Numbered from the stretch's first letter, positions 34,545 through 43,103 are shown. The stretch is 64,000 nucleotides of DNA from Hyphomicrobiales bacterium (GCA_900467685.1 UBQX01000004.1:1-64000), one strand, 5' to 3'. Notes: a model not told the origin generated them from the letters alone. Numbers and translations are program-made.

Positions 34545-36476
34545 ATGGCAAATCGGACAGTCACAGCCGAACTTGAAATGAAGGGGCGGGACTCGACAGG
34601 CCCCGCCTTCAAATCCGTCGCGGCCCGAATGGGTCAGATGGAAAAACAGTTCTCACGGTTCAACCAGACCGCTGCCGCGTTCAACGCCCGTGTCAGCCAG
34701 ATCGAGCGGACCGCCACCGCCATGAACCGCGTCCAGAAGGCGAGCACTCAGATGCAGGCGGCGACGGAAAGCAAGGCCAGCATGTTTGCGACGAGCATCA
34801 AGGGCCTCAGCGTCCTTGCGGCCGGCTCGGTCCTCAAGGACGCGGTTGTTTCCTTCGCCGACATGGAACGGCACATGACGCGCATCGGCATCACGGCCGA
34901 AGCATCGAAAGAGGAGGTGACTGGGGCGACGCAGGAGGTCAAGCGCCTCTCCATGCAACTCGGCTATGGCAGCTTTGAGCCGGCGATCACTGCGCTCGAC
35001 ACGCTGGTTTCATCCGGCATGTCCTTGAAAGAGGCTATGGCCTTCCTTCCGTCAGTCATGGCAACGGCGCAGGCTTCCGGAGCGGCGACAGAGGATATCG
35101 CAAACTCTGGCCTGAAGGCCGCCTCGGCATTCAAAATACAGGCGGAAGACCTGCAGACGGCTTTCGACCACATGGCCTATTCCGGAAAGCTGGGACAATT
35201 CGAGCTGAAAGACATGTCGCTGTACTTGCCGAAGTTGGCAACGTCCTTCGCCACCCTCGGCTATGAGGGGCAGGGTGGCCTTGATCGCCTGCTGGCGATC
35301 ATGCAGGTCATCCGGGGGCGTTCCGGAACGGCTGAAAACGCCGCTGCGAATGCGACCGATCTGTTCGGCAAGATCTACTCGCCGGAGACGATCAACAAGT
35401 TCCGTAAGCTTGGCGTCGACCTCAACAAGGAGCTGAAAAAGGCGAAGGCGAACGGCGAAGACCTCATGTTCGCATTCGCCCGGTTGACGCGGGAAACGGT
35501 CCATGGCGACCTCTCGAAGCTACCGCAGCTTTTCCAGAATCAGGAAGCCCGTCTGGCGATCACGGCGCTGATCGAGGATCTGCAGAAGGCTCAGGATCAA
35601 GTCGACGCCCTGAACTCCAAACAGGTCAAGGGAACGGTCTTGCGGGACGTCAACACCGTCCTGGGAGACACACAGACGAAGCTCGACCGTCTTTCTCTCA
35701 GTTGGGATAATTTCCTCAAATCGGTCGGCGCGGCCGCCTCCGGCCCGGCCGGATATCTCATGGACAGTGTCACCGGAGCGCTCACTGACGGGCAGGCGAT
35801 CAGCCTTGGCCTCGATCGCCTGGGTTATTCCAAGGTCGGCAAGATGGCCTGGCTCGCCCGCCACAACGGCCCGCAGGGCGATCCTTACGAGATCAACAAG
35901 GCGAAGTATGCGGGCGATCCGACCAACCCGGATTATCAGGCGGCGCGCCTTGCAGACATCTATAACGAGGGCCGTGGTCGCAAATATGCCGCCGGATCGT
36001 CCGCCGCCGGCGCTGGCGAGGCGGTCGATATGATCAACGGCATCCCGGTTCCGACCGCCCGTCCGATCGACGGAACGCCGCGCATGATGGACGATGCGAC
36101 AAAGGTATTCATCGAAGCCACGATCCGGCGCGAAGCGCAGCTTAACAGCTACGCTGTCGTTCCGAACTCGGAAAACCCCACGACCATGTCACCCAACAAC
36201 CCGGCCGCGATCATGCAGAGCTACTGGGACGCGGTCGACCTGGAGGAGAAAAGCCAGAAGGCGGGCAACACCTTCTCCGATAGTGCCGGCTCCGGGCTGC
36301 TGGACAGGGCGGCGGAAGCGGGAAGCGCCTTCGGTCGCGCGGCAGCGGATGCGTTCAACGGCGCGATCCGGGGTATCCAGACCACATTCATCTCGCCACC
36401 GGGCAACCAAGGCGTCAATGCCGATGTCGGAAGGCCTGGGACGGTGACGGGTCCGGCGAAGTTTGGACGGAACTGA
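34545..36476 (+). CDS. Phage tail tape measure protein
   Basis: A 643-residue TP901-type tape measure: an N-terminal coiled-coil region (MGQMEKQFSRFNQTAAAFNARVSQIERTATAMN), then the conserved core (FEPAITALDTLVSSGMSLKEAMAFLPSVMATAQASGAATEDIANSGLKAA; LGYEGQGGLDRLLAIMQVIRGRSGTAENAA), and a polar C-terminus. Tape measures set tail length. A tape measure without the other tail genes is unusual and implies use of a helper tail tube. The start has a GAGGTGAG ribosome site. Confidence 0.85.
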   Translation: MANRTVTAELEMKGRDSTGPAFKSVAARMGQMEKQFSRFNQTAAAFNARVSQIERTATAMNRVQKASTQMQAATESKASMFATSIKGLSVLAAGSVLKDAVVSFADMERHMTRIGITAEASKEEVTGATQEVKRLSMQLGYGSFEPAITALDTLVSSGMSLKEAMAFLPSVMATAQASGAATEDIANSGLKAASAFKIQAEDLQTAFDHMAYSGKLGQFELKDMSLYLPKLATSFATLGYEGQGGLDRLLAIMQVIRGRSGTAENAAANATDLFGKIYSPETINKFRKLGVDLNKELKKAKANGEDLMFAFARLTRETVHGDLSKLPQLFQNQEARLAITALIEDLQKAQDQVDALNSKQVKGTVLRDVNTVLGDTQTKLDRLSLSWDNFLKSVGAAASGPAGYLMDSVTGALTDGQAISLGLDRLGYSKVGKMAWLARHNGPQGDPYEINKAKYAGDPTNPDYQAARLADIYNEGRGRKYAAGSSAAGAGEAVDMINGIPVPTARPIDGTPRMMDDATKVFIEATIRREAQLNSYAVVPNSENPTTMSPNNPAAIMQSYWDAVDLEEKSQKAGNTFSDSAGSGLLDRAAEAGSAFGRAAADAFNGAIRGIQTTFISPPGNQGVNADVGRPGTVTGPAKFGRN

Positions 36477-36509
36477 AAAAACATTCCGATCGGGAACGTT
36501 TTCGGGAAA

Positions 36510-36540
36510 CGAAAAGGTCCGGACTCCGGACCTTTTCGTC
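36510..36540 (+). terminator. Strong rho-independent terminator of the tape measure operon
   Basis: GAAAAGGTCCGG and CCGGACCTTTTC form a perfect 12-bp stem with a 3-nt loop, 34 bp after the tape measure stop. The A and T ends of the stem make it functional in both orientations. Confidence 0.85.
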
Positions 36541-36550
36541 GCCTAAAATC

Positions 36551-36694
36551 CCCGAAGTTTGGGCATTTAAATGTCCGAAGTCTGGACATCTGCCGACAGG
36601 AGGTCCGAGGTCTGGACCTCCGGTGTCATGCCACCCGAAGTTTGGGGAGCAGCTGTGAGAGGCCCAAAGTTGCTGCCGGCATGTGCCGGCAGCA
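36551..36694. repeat. Array of about 30-bp-spaced palindromic repeats plus an 11-bp hairpin
   Basis: Four units of the form YCCGARGTYTGGR start at 36551, 36574, 36604 and 36634, with a degenerate fifth at 36663; the last spacings are 30 bp. Each unit is itself an imperfect palindrome. The array ends in a perfect hairpin, TGCTGCCGGCA/TGCCGGCAGCA, at 36671-36694. It is non-coding and sits between the tail module and the regulatory genes. It could be a packaging site, an origin, or a structured RNA. The rest of the gap to 37163 shows nothing else. Confidence 0.6.
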
Positions 36695-37163
36695 TGTCCC
36701 ATACCCTCAGCAACGGTCAGAATTGCCGTCTATTTTTCAAAATATTTCGTGATAGAGGTCGACGAGAATTTTGATGATCACGATGATCAATTTGATCTTT
36801 CGGAGGATCACCACAAAACGGTCGGACCTCGGACGAGCTCTAGGCATCGTTTGAGTTCCTGCTTCAGTTTTTGCGGTGTCACTCACGAGGTGACCGTAGG
36901 AGGGCTGGCTCCTTTACGTGCTCGGCCCGAAGATGTAGCCGTTTGTTCAATGCGACCATCTTCGCACGAGAAAAATGATCAGGTTTCACTCAAAAGTCAA
37001 ACCCATATCCCGTGGATAACGGTAGCACGAAACCGCCCATCGGTTCTGCGATCTCAGTTCCGAAAATATCAGGTTATCGGAAGTCAGCAAGCACTCGCAA
37101 CTGGCGAAATTCGCCGGTTGGAAGGAGTCGAATGAAAGAACTCGCGATAGCGAATCCTTTCAT

Positions 37164-37529
37164 TCAGGGACAAGGCCATGCTTTCCTCAAAGCCGAAGAG
37201 GTGAGACTAGGTGCTGTCCTGTTGCGGGTTGCCGGCTCGGTCGCAAGTGACTGGCAGATAACGTCGGTGATTTGTTCACTGTCCACGTTTTTTGGAAGAC
37301 AGAAGTAGCGCACCTTGGTTGAGCGTTGGATATAAAGGAAAGTATCGGTCAATCCGATGATGTAGCTCGACGCCGTTCCTTTCTCTTCCCGACAGAGGTC
37401 GTGAAGCTTATTCCCGGAAAGGAAGCTCCCCTCGGCGAATTCCTCCGCCCTAGCGGCTGAACCAACGGCGGTCGCAGCAGTGGTTGAAATGACAACAAGC
37501 AGGGGAACGAGGCGCAGGAACCCTTTCAT
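37164..37529 (-). CDS. Secreted Rap1a/Tai-like protein
   Basis: A 121-residue protein with a Sec signal peptide (MKGFLRLVPLLVVISTTAAT... ARA). The Rap1a/Tai pattern follows: GNKLHDLC, SYIIGLTDTF, FCLPKNVDSEQITDVICQ and a terminal ALRKAWPCP. Family members are periplasmic immunity proteins against Tae/Ssp amidase toxins. Its stop region overlaps the repressor gene by 4 bp, so it is expressed with the repressor, presumably in the integrated state. Its role in a satellite is unclear; a lysogenic-conversion function is possible. Confidence 0.65.
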   Translation of the reverse strand: MKGFLRLVPLLVVISTTAATAVGSAARAEEFAEGSFLSGNKLHDLCREEKGTASSYIIGLTDTFLYIQRSTKVRYFCLPKNVDSEQITDVICQSLATEPATRNRTAPSLTSSALRKAWPCP

Positions 37530-37771
37530 TCGGCAGCGTCGAGTGTTTTGCGGAGGCGAACGCCTGGCCCCTCGCCATTCTCGGCAACGAAGATTACCCC
37601 GGCGGATTCCAGCGCAATCTGTATAGCATCGAGCGTGACCACTCTCGGTTCACGCGCGCCACGCTCAAAATCAACAATCGTCCTGAGTGCAACTTTTGAA
37701 TGCTCCGCGAGCTGGTCTCGCGACCAGTCGATAAGCGCACGTGCAGCCCGACATTGTGCTGAAGTAATCAC
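37526..37771 (-). CDS. XRE-family repressor of the element
   Basis: An 81-residue protein consisting of a Cro/CI-type HTH (AQCRAARALIDWSRDQLAEHSKVALRTIVDFERGARE) with a short tail. It is divergent from the rightward genes and begins 16 bp from a 12-bp perfect palindrome. That makes it the likely master repressor of the element. There is no peptidase domain, so relief would need a helper factor, as in other satellites. Confidence 0.75.
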   Translation of the reverse strand: MITSAQCRAARALIDWSRDQLAEHSKVALRTIVDFERGAREPRVVTLDAIQIALESAGVIFVAENGEGPGVRLRKTLDAAE

Positions 37772-37786
37772 GAAAAGACCCCAGTT

Positions 37787-37814
37787 GCACTTTTTATGTT
37801 GACATAAAAAGTGC
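37787..37814. promoter_or_regulatory. Perfect 12-bp inverted repeat operator with promoter
   Basis: GCACTTTTTATG and CATAAAAAGTGC flank a 4-nt TTGA spacer. A TTGACA -35-like hexamer (37799-37804) lies inside the palindrome and points rightward toward an AT-rich stretch (CATAATATG). A repressor bound here would block both the repressor promoter and the rightward promoter. Confidence 0.7.
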
Positions 37815-37924
37815 TGTATTGCACATAATATGTCTACTTAACACGGACAAAAATCAGGATCAACGTGAATTGCCGCCCGCAATCTCGCGACGGCGAAGCT
37901 TTATCAAAAAAAGGGGATGCAGAC

Positions 37925-38632
37925 ATGAAAACCGAAAACACCCGCCGTAACTTCCTGAAGATGGCCCCGGCCGCAAGCGCTGCCGCCGTGCTGGCGACCG
38001 ATGCGGCCGCCGCGCCCGCCGCGGTCTCCCCGGAACTTGCCGACCTGATCGCGCGCTATTGCCAGATCAACGATCGGGAGAATTCCGCAAGAGAAGAGAT
38101 TTGCAGGATCGAGGAATCGGATGAATTCGAGAGGCTGGGCCAGATCAAGCTGATCGAGGTGGTGCGAAACGCTTCTGAATATCCGGATCGGTTGCTTCAT
38201 GTTCCGATCGGAAGCGAACGCGCGATTGAGGAGTTCTTTGAATACATGAACGGCATGGTTCGCTCTGTGACGAGGATCAGCAACCATCCCATTTTCGGCA
38301 CATCGAAAGAAGAAGCCTCTCTTCAGATGCGACGCGGGGACGATTTCACGCGTGCCATGGACCTGCTGAAACAGCGGAAGGCCGAAAAAGAGCATTGGCT
38401 CCAGTCGATCGGCTGGGAAGATCTTCAAAACCTTTCGGACAGCCGGGACGGAAGCCGCGACGAGGCACTGAAAGAACTGCTCGCCTTTCAGTGCCGGTCC
38501 TATGCGGATGTTCTGGCGAAGGTCGAACTGGCAGTCGAGCGTCTCGACGAGGACTGGCCGTCCGATGAACTGTTCGAGCTGATCAAATCCATGATCCCGG
38601 CGCGCCCGGAAGCCCAGCCTCTCCACGCCTGA
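37925..38632 (+). CDS. Hypothetical protein with a Tat-like leader (235 aa)
   Basis: A 235-residue protein starting MKTENTRRNFLKMAPAASAA, a twin-arginine-type leader (TRRNFLK) followed by an Ala-rich stretch. The remainder is charged and helical with no domain I recognise. Start at 37925; an upstream in-frame GTG/ATG is less likely. It is the first rightward gene after the operator. Similar Ala-rich leaders occur in phage-encoded hypothetical proteins, so real export is uncertain. Confidence 0.6.
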   Translation: MKTENTRRNFLKMAPAASAAAVLATDAAAAPAAVSPELADLIARYCQINDRENSAREEICRIEESDEFERLGQIKLIEVVRNASEYPDRLLHVPIGSERAIEEFFEYMNGMVRSVTRISNHPIFGTSKEEASLQMRRGDDFTRAMDLLKQRKAEKEHWLQSIGWEDLQNLSDSRDGSRDEALKELLAFQCRSYADVLAKVELAVERLDEDWPSDELFELIKSMIPARPEAQPLHA

Positions 38633-38758
38633 CCTATCACCCGCACTGGCAATTCACAGTGCGGGCGTCCCCAAGATTTCGCAGAAATCACATGCGTAGT
38701 TGACACGGCGCGAAACTGTGCGACTATGCATGCTAAATCTGCGTATAGGAGAAAACTA

Positions 38759-39322
38759 ATGGAACTTCGACTTTCTGATTTCGCCGATGCTCTCAAGACC
38801 ACCACCGGGGCAGTGCGTAACCGGATCCAGCAGAGAACACTTCCCTGGCCCGACCGCAACATTGCAGGTTTGGGCGAGGGGACAGTCTCCGAACGGGAGG
38901 CAGCTCTCTCGGCTTACGGGCTGCGCCGCCTCTACAGCGTGGCCGATGCTTTTGCCTGGTATCTGGCCGACTGCCTCACGGGACGGCTCGCCATCGCTCC
39001 CGGCAGGGCAGCGTATTACGTTCGCGGCGCGGGTTTCGCGGGATCGGCGATCCCGGCCTATGTGAAACACCGGCTGAGCGGCGCGGCCAAGGCAGGCCAT
39101 GCGCTTGCGATCGGCGAGGAATTGAGCGCCCCCGAAAACGTCGATTTTCAGGATGTCGTGATCGGCGATCAGGGGACCGGCGATCTTACCAAGTTTCCGT
39201 TCGTCGTCATGGTCAACCTCGATCCGATCTTCGATCGCTTCCGGGATGATCTCCTTTTGCGTGGCTGGAAAATCTCGGAGCTCGGCTTTGAGAAGGTTGC
39301 AACGCCCGATCAGCCGGAGTGA
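38759..39322 (+). CDS. Putative HTH-containing hypothetical protein (187 aa)
   Basis: A 187-residue protein. The first 60 residues (MELRLSDFADALKTTTGAVRNRIQQR) resemble a MerR-like or AlpA-like winged helix in which a DNA-binding helix follows LSDFADAL. The C-terminal half is mixed alpha/beta with no known motif. Start at 38759, after ATAGGAGAAAA. The preceding interval has a spaced inverted repeat (ATGCGTAGT...ACTATGCAT, 38692-38731) that may be its operator. It overlaps the start region of the protease-capsid gene. Confidence 0.55.
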   Translation: MELRLSDFADALKTTTGAVRNRIQQRTLPWPDRNIAGLGEGTVSEREAALSAYGLRRLYSVADAFAWYLADCLTGRLAIAPGRAAYYVRGAGFAGSAIPAYVKHRLSGAAKAGHALAIGEELSAPENVDFQDVVIGDQGTGDLTKFPFVVMVNLDPIFDRFRDDLLLRGWKISELGFEKVATPDQPE

Positions 39323-39354
39323 CCGGCGCGAACTGGTCGGACGAGGGAAAGCCA

Positions 39355-41394
39355 ATGGTGAGCAAACTGATCAAGGGCAATGAACTGCACCTCTATGGCG
39401 CAGTTGGCGGCGACATCACCTGGGGCGAAGACGGGCTGGAGTCGACCGGCTTCACGGATGAACAGGTGAATTCCGCTCTTGCCGAAATGTCCGGCGACAT
39501 CGTGTTGCGGCTCAATTCCGCCGGCGGGATCGCCGTGCAGGGGATCGCGATCTATAACGCGCTGAAGACCTACGCCGGCAAGGTCACGGTCTACATCGAC
39601 GCGCTGGCGGCTTCCGCCGCCTCGCTGATCGCCATGGCGGGCGACACGATCATCATGCGCACCGGCTCGCTGCTCATGATCCACGATCCATCGACGATCA
39701 CCTTTGGCACGTCCGGCGAGCTGCGCAAGACGGCCGATGTTCTCGACGAAGTGGCGGCGGCGGCGGCGGAAATCTACGCTGAGCGCAGCGGTCAAACCAA
39801 CCAGCGCGTTCGCGCGCTGATGGCCGATGAGACGTGGATGCGTGGCGACCTGGCCCGCAAGCTCGGCTTTGCCGATCGCCTCGACGAGGAGGCCGCGACC
39901 ATGGCGGCCCCGGTCTTCAAATACGCACTCTTCAAGCATGCGCCGGCCGAACTTCTCGCGCCGGCCGCGATCCGCGCCGCGGCGGCACCCGGCAACACTC
40001 CGGCGAGTTTCGCCACAACAGAGAGGGTCATCATGACAGGCTCCCAGATGGCGGCAAATCCGGCCGCATCCGCATCGTTCCGCGATGCCACTGACGACAT
40101 TTTCAGCCGCTGCCGTTCGGCCAAGCTGACGATGGACGAGACGAACGAGATCATCCTCGCCGCGAACGGCAATCCGGAAAAGGCGCGTGATTTGATCATC
40201 GACATGCTCGCCTCGCGCGACGAAGCGCCGAACCTATCGACGCATCTTCCGGGCGGTTACGGCGCACCTTCCGCCGGCATGGAAAAGGACATTACCGACG
40301 CACTGACGCTGAAGTTCGGCGGCAAGGTGGCGGGCGCTTCGATCAACGCGATGCAGCTTTCCGAGCGGTCGCTGACCGAAATCGGGCGGTCCTATCTGAT
40401 GCAGACCGGCGCGAAGATCGGCGGCGCATCCGACAAGACCGTCGTCGACATGATGATGAACGGTTATGACGCCGCCAAGACGCGCGGCGGCGGTCCCTTC
40501 GTCAAGATGGGCGGAATGCACAGTACGTCTGATTTCCCCAATCTGTTCGGTACCGCAATGTATCGCGTCATCCAGGACCGTTTCCGCTTCATGGCCTCGC
40601 CGCTGAAGCAGCTTTCGATGGGGCGTAACGCGCTTGATTTCCGGCCCGTGCAGTATGTGCGGCCTGGCGAGGCGCCGCTCCTGGAGAAGGTGGGTGAAGC
40701 CGCCTCCGTGACCTATGGCACATCCGAAGAGGAAAAGATCCCTGAGTTCAAGGTCGAGACCTACGCCAAGATCTTTGCAATCTCCCGGCAGATGATCATC
40801 AACGATGACTTGGGAGCCTTCACGGACTTCCTCCGGGCTTTCGCCGATGCATCCGCAGGAACCGAGAATGCACTGTTCTTCGCCCTGCTTTCGGCCAACA
40901 GCTACGGCGGGATGAAGCTCAGCGACGGCAAGAACCTGTTCCATGCCGATCACAACAACAAGGCTTCAGCGGGGGGCGCGCCGAGCGTCGCCACTCTTTC
41001 CGCCGCGCGGCTCGCCATGCGGACGCAGAAGAACGTGAACGGCACTGCGCCCGCTGGCGTGGTTCCCCGCTATCTGGTGGTCGGCCCGGCGCTTGAAACC
41101 ACGGCACAACAGGTTGTGGCGGAAATCAACGCCACCAAGACCGAAGACGTGAACCCGTTCTCCGGTCAGCTCGAGGTGATGGTCGAAAACCAGTACAGCG
41201 GCAACGGCTGGTGGCTGTTTGGTGACGCTGCCATGCGGCCGGCCTTCATCCACGGTTATCTGAACGGCGCGACCGGCCCCATGGTGGAGTCTCGCGACGG
41301 CTGGGACGTTCTCGGACGCGAATTCCGCTGCGTCCTCGACTTCGGTTGCAGCGTCTATGACTGGCGCTCTGCCTACTTCAATCCGGGCACTTAA
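39355..41394 (+). CDS. Fused ClpP-type prohead protease and major capsid protein
   Basis: A 679-residue fusion. Residues 1-200 form a ClpP/S14-like prohead protease with the serine at S87 (LAASAASLIAMAG) and histidine at H110 (LLMIHDPS). A linker follows, and residues about 300-679 are an HK97-like Mu-type major head protein (FRFMASPLKQLSMG; LFHADHNNKAS; WWLFGDAAMRPAFIHGYLNG). Fusing protease and capsid guarantees equal delivery and is known in several phages. The ATG at 39355 has GAGGGAAA; a GTG at 39319 is possible. It suggests that the element builds its own, perhaps smaller, capsid. Confidence 0.82.
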   Translation: MVSKLIKGNELHLYGAVGGDITWGEDGLESTGFTDEQVNSALAEMSGDIVLRLNSAGGIAVQGIAIYNALKTYAGKVTVYIDALAASAASLIAMAGDTIIMRTGSLLMIHDPSTITFGTSGELRKTADVLDEVAAAAAEIYAERSGQTNQRVRALMADETWMRGDLARKLGFADRLDEEAATMAAPVFKYALFKHAPAELLAPAAIRAAAAPGNTPASFATTERVIMTGSQMAANPAASASFRDATDDIFSRCRSAKLTMDETNEIILAANGNPEKARDLIIDMLASRDEAPNLSTHLPGGYGAPSAGMEKDITDALTLKFGGKVAGASINAMQLSERSLTEIGRSYLMQTGAKIGGASDKTVVDMMMNGYDAAKTRGGGPFVKMGGMHSTSDFPNLFGTAMYRVIQDRFRFMASPLKQLSMGRNALDFRPVQYVRPGEAPLLEKVGEAASVTYGTSEEEKIPEFKVETYAKIFAISRQMIINDDLGAFTDFLRAFADASAGTENALFFALLSANSYGGMKLSDGKNLFHADHNNKASAGGAPSVATLSAARLAMRTQKNVNGTAPAGVVPRYLVVGPALETTAQQVVAEINATKTEDVNPFSGQLEVMVENQYSGNGWWLFGDAAMRPAFIHGYLNGATGPMVESRDGWDVLGREFRCVLDFGCSVYDWRSAYFNPGT

Positions 41395-41512
41395 TCTTAC
41401 GGGCGCTTGGATGAAAGCTGCGGGCCGGTTCGTGACCTCCTTTCCGACTGTCCGCAGCCGCCCCTTCCCGAGGTCCGCCGGGAAGGGGCCCCCTCCCACA
41501 AGGTTTAATGCG

Positions 41513-41701
41513 ATGGCGAACAAGACTTCACAGATAAAGCAGAACGACGCGAAACGGATCTTCAGAGCCGCGATCGACGCGGGCTTTGACGCCGCCCGGA
41601 TCATCTACCACCCAGACGGCAGGCTTGAGGCGCTGGCGACCTTTGAAGGATCGCAGAAGCCCGCCGGTGGCGAAAACTCCTGGGATGATGTGCTGAAATG
41701 A
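41513..41701 (+). CDS. Small protein coupled to the integrase (62 aa)
   Basis: A 62-residue protein (MANKTSQIKQNDAKRIFRAA...) whose stop overlaps the integrase ATG by 4 bp. It shows one basic helix and a short beta hairpin (RIIYHPDGRLEALATFE). Small genes in this position often encode integrase-associated or excision factors, but no homology is certain. Confidence 0.6.
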   Translation: MANKTSQIKQNDAKRIFRAAIDAGFDAARIIYHPDGRLEALATFEGSQKPAGGENSWDDVLK

Positions 41702-42792
41702 AAGGCAAGCGCCGGAATGGACTGCCGAGGCATTGCTCCCTTGTGATCGATCGTCACAAGAAGAAGCGCATCCGTTTCCGCGCGCGCGGCGTCGACACCT
41801 ATCTTCCCTATCCGCCCGCGGGTGCGGAATTCGAGAGCGCCTATGCCGACGCGTTATCGGGCATTTTGGAATTCCGCAAGAACATCGGCGCGGGCCGGAC
41901 GCGGGCAGGATCTTTCGACGCGCTTGCGGTGTCCTATTACCGGAGCCCTAAGTTTCTGGACCTCAGAGACAGCACCAAGAACACCTATCGGCGGATCATT
42001 GAGAACTTCCGAAAGGATCACGGAAAACGCGCAATTCGGGATCTGCAACGCGAACACGTCAAGGCGATCGTCGGCAAGATGGCCGATCGGAAGCAGGCTG
42101 CCAATCGGCTGCTTTCTCTCCTGAAGATCATGCTAGACCACGCTTTGGATAATGGATGGATCAAGGCCAATCCGGCCGTAGGCGTGAAGGGTTACTCGAA
42201 AAAGACCAAGGGCTTCCACACTTGGACCGAAGACGAGATCGCCGCATACGAGGCGAGGCACCCGCCGGGCAGCAAGGCGCGCCTGGCTCTGATCCTCTTT
42301 CTCTACACGGCGCAGCGCAAAGGCGACGTCGTTACGCTTGGCTGGGAGAAGATCAGGGGCAAGGTCATTGTCGTGAAACAGTCAAAGACTGGCGCTGAAC
42401 TTGACCTCTTCATGCTTCCACAGTTGCTGGAGGCAATCGAGCCTCTTGATCGGGGCAAACCGACGTTCCTGACAACCCAGTTCGGAAAGCCATTCACTGC
42501 CAATGGCTTCGGCAACTGGTTTCGGGAGCGGTGCGACGAAGCGGGATTGCCTCAATGTGCGGCGCACGGCCTTCGGAAAGCGGCCGCCCGGCGCATGGCT
42601 GAAGGCGGCATGAGCGGCGACATCATCAAGGCCGTGACCGGACACAGCGACCTGAAACAGGTCTCTGTCTACACCGCCGCCGCCAATCAACGTGCGCTCG
42701 CCGAGAAGGGCCTTAAGGCCATTGCCGGGAAGAAAAAGCGAACAAATTCTGTCCAACCTTCCCAAAAAGTTGGACAAACGAAAGGTAAATAA
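41698..42792 (+). CDS. Tyrosine recombinase (integrase)
   Basis: A 364-residue phage integrase with the catalytic set R207 (YTAQRKGDV), H290-x2-R293 (AHGLRKAAARRM), H316 (TGHSDLKQV) and Y325 (SVYTAA). An N-terminal SAM-like core-binding domain spans residues 65-155. The right direct repeat lies 30 bp after its stop, the usual int-attR layout. It inserts and, with an accessory factor, excises the element. Confidence 0.92.
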   Translation: MKGKRRNGLPRHCSLVIDRHKKKRIRFRARGVDTYLPYPPAGAEFESAYADALSGILEFRKNIGAGRTRAGSFDALAVSYYRSPKFLDLRDSTKNTYRRIIENFRKDHGKRAIRDLQREHVKAIVGKMADRKQAANRLLSLLKIMLDHALDNGWIKANPAVGVKGYSKKTKGFHTWTEDEIAAYEARHPPGSKARLALILFLYTAQRKGDVVTLGWEKIRGKVIVVKQSKTGAELDLFMLPQLLEAIEPLDRGKPTFLTTQFGKPFTANGFGNWFRERCDEAGLPQCAAHGLRKAAARRMAEGGMSGDIIKAVTGHSDLKQVSVYTAAANQRALAEKGLKAIAGKKKRTNSVQPSQKVGQTKGK

Positions 42793-42822
42793 GATGGCAA
42801 ATCAACAACTTGTTGAACGGGG

Positions 42823-42837
42823 TGGCGGACAGAGAGG
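42823..42837. repeat. Right direct repeat of the integrated element (attR candidate)
   Basis: Second copy of TGGCGGACAGAGAGG, 30 bp past the integrase stop. The following 9 bp differ from the left copy before GTGCCAACA resumes at 42851. The gap 42838-43103 contains no gene; it is AT richer and has a small GCCAA/TTGGC hairpin near 42853. Confidence 0.65.
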
Positions 42838-43103
42838 CTGTCGAATAGAAGTGCCAACATGCTGAAATTGGCTCAGAAAAATCGACGTAAATGCGCTCCG
42901 TACCCGCAATTATACCCGCTTTTTCGACTTCAGAATTTCGGCCTCAGATATCCTCCATCGAGGCCAAAATCTGAAAACTAGATAGCATGAGTATCCGGAA
43001 ACGATCCAGAGCGTGCATGTTGGCGCAGCTGATACTATCAAGCGTTTGAGCAGCTCTCGCATTTCAAACTTTCGGCACTTCCTCAAATGAGGTGGAATAG
43101 ATG

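Larger units (their letters stand above)
32020..42837. mobile_element. 10.8-kb phage-satellite-like integrated element
   Basis: The segment is bounded by 15-bp direct repeats and ends in a tyrosine integrase. It encodes a replication initiator, Nu1-like small terminase, tail chaperone with a frameshift extension, tape measure, repressor switch, Rap1a-like protein, and a protease-capsid fusion. All frames look intact, yet portal, large terminase, tail tube, baseplate and lysis genes are missing. That gene set fits a phage satellite dependent on a helper better than a randomly decayed prophage, but a deletion derivative cannot be excluded. Confidence 0.65.

Noticed and set aside
36551-36694. 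CRISPR array (30-bp period)
   Set aside because: Only four or five degenerate 13-bp units, no conserved direct repeat of normal length and no cas genes; palindromic iterons fit better.
36571-37135. Two overlapping plus-strand frames after the tape measure gene
   Set aside because: They run through the palindrome array, have no ribosome sites and no protein-like composition.
32020-42837. Simple remnant of a larger prophage
   Set aside because: Not fully excluded, but all genes look intact, the order is compact, it has its own repressor, origin-like repeats and integrase, and no broken structural genes are seen.
42823-42900. A serine tRNA gene at the right att site
   Set aside because: Beyond the 15-bp acceptor-like core there is no T-loop, anticodon arm or D-arm.
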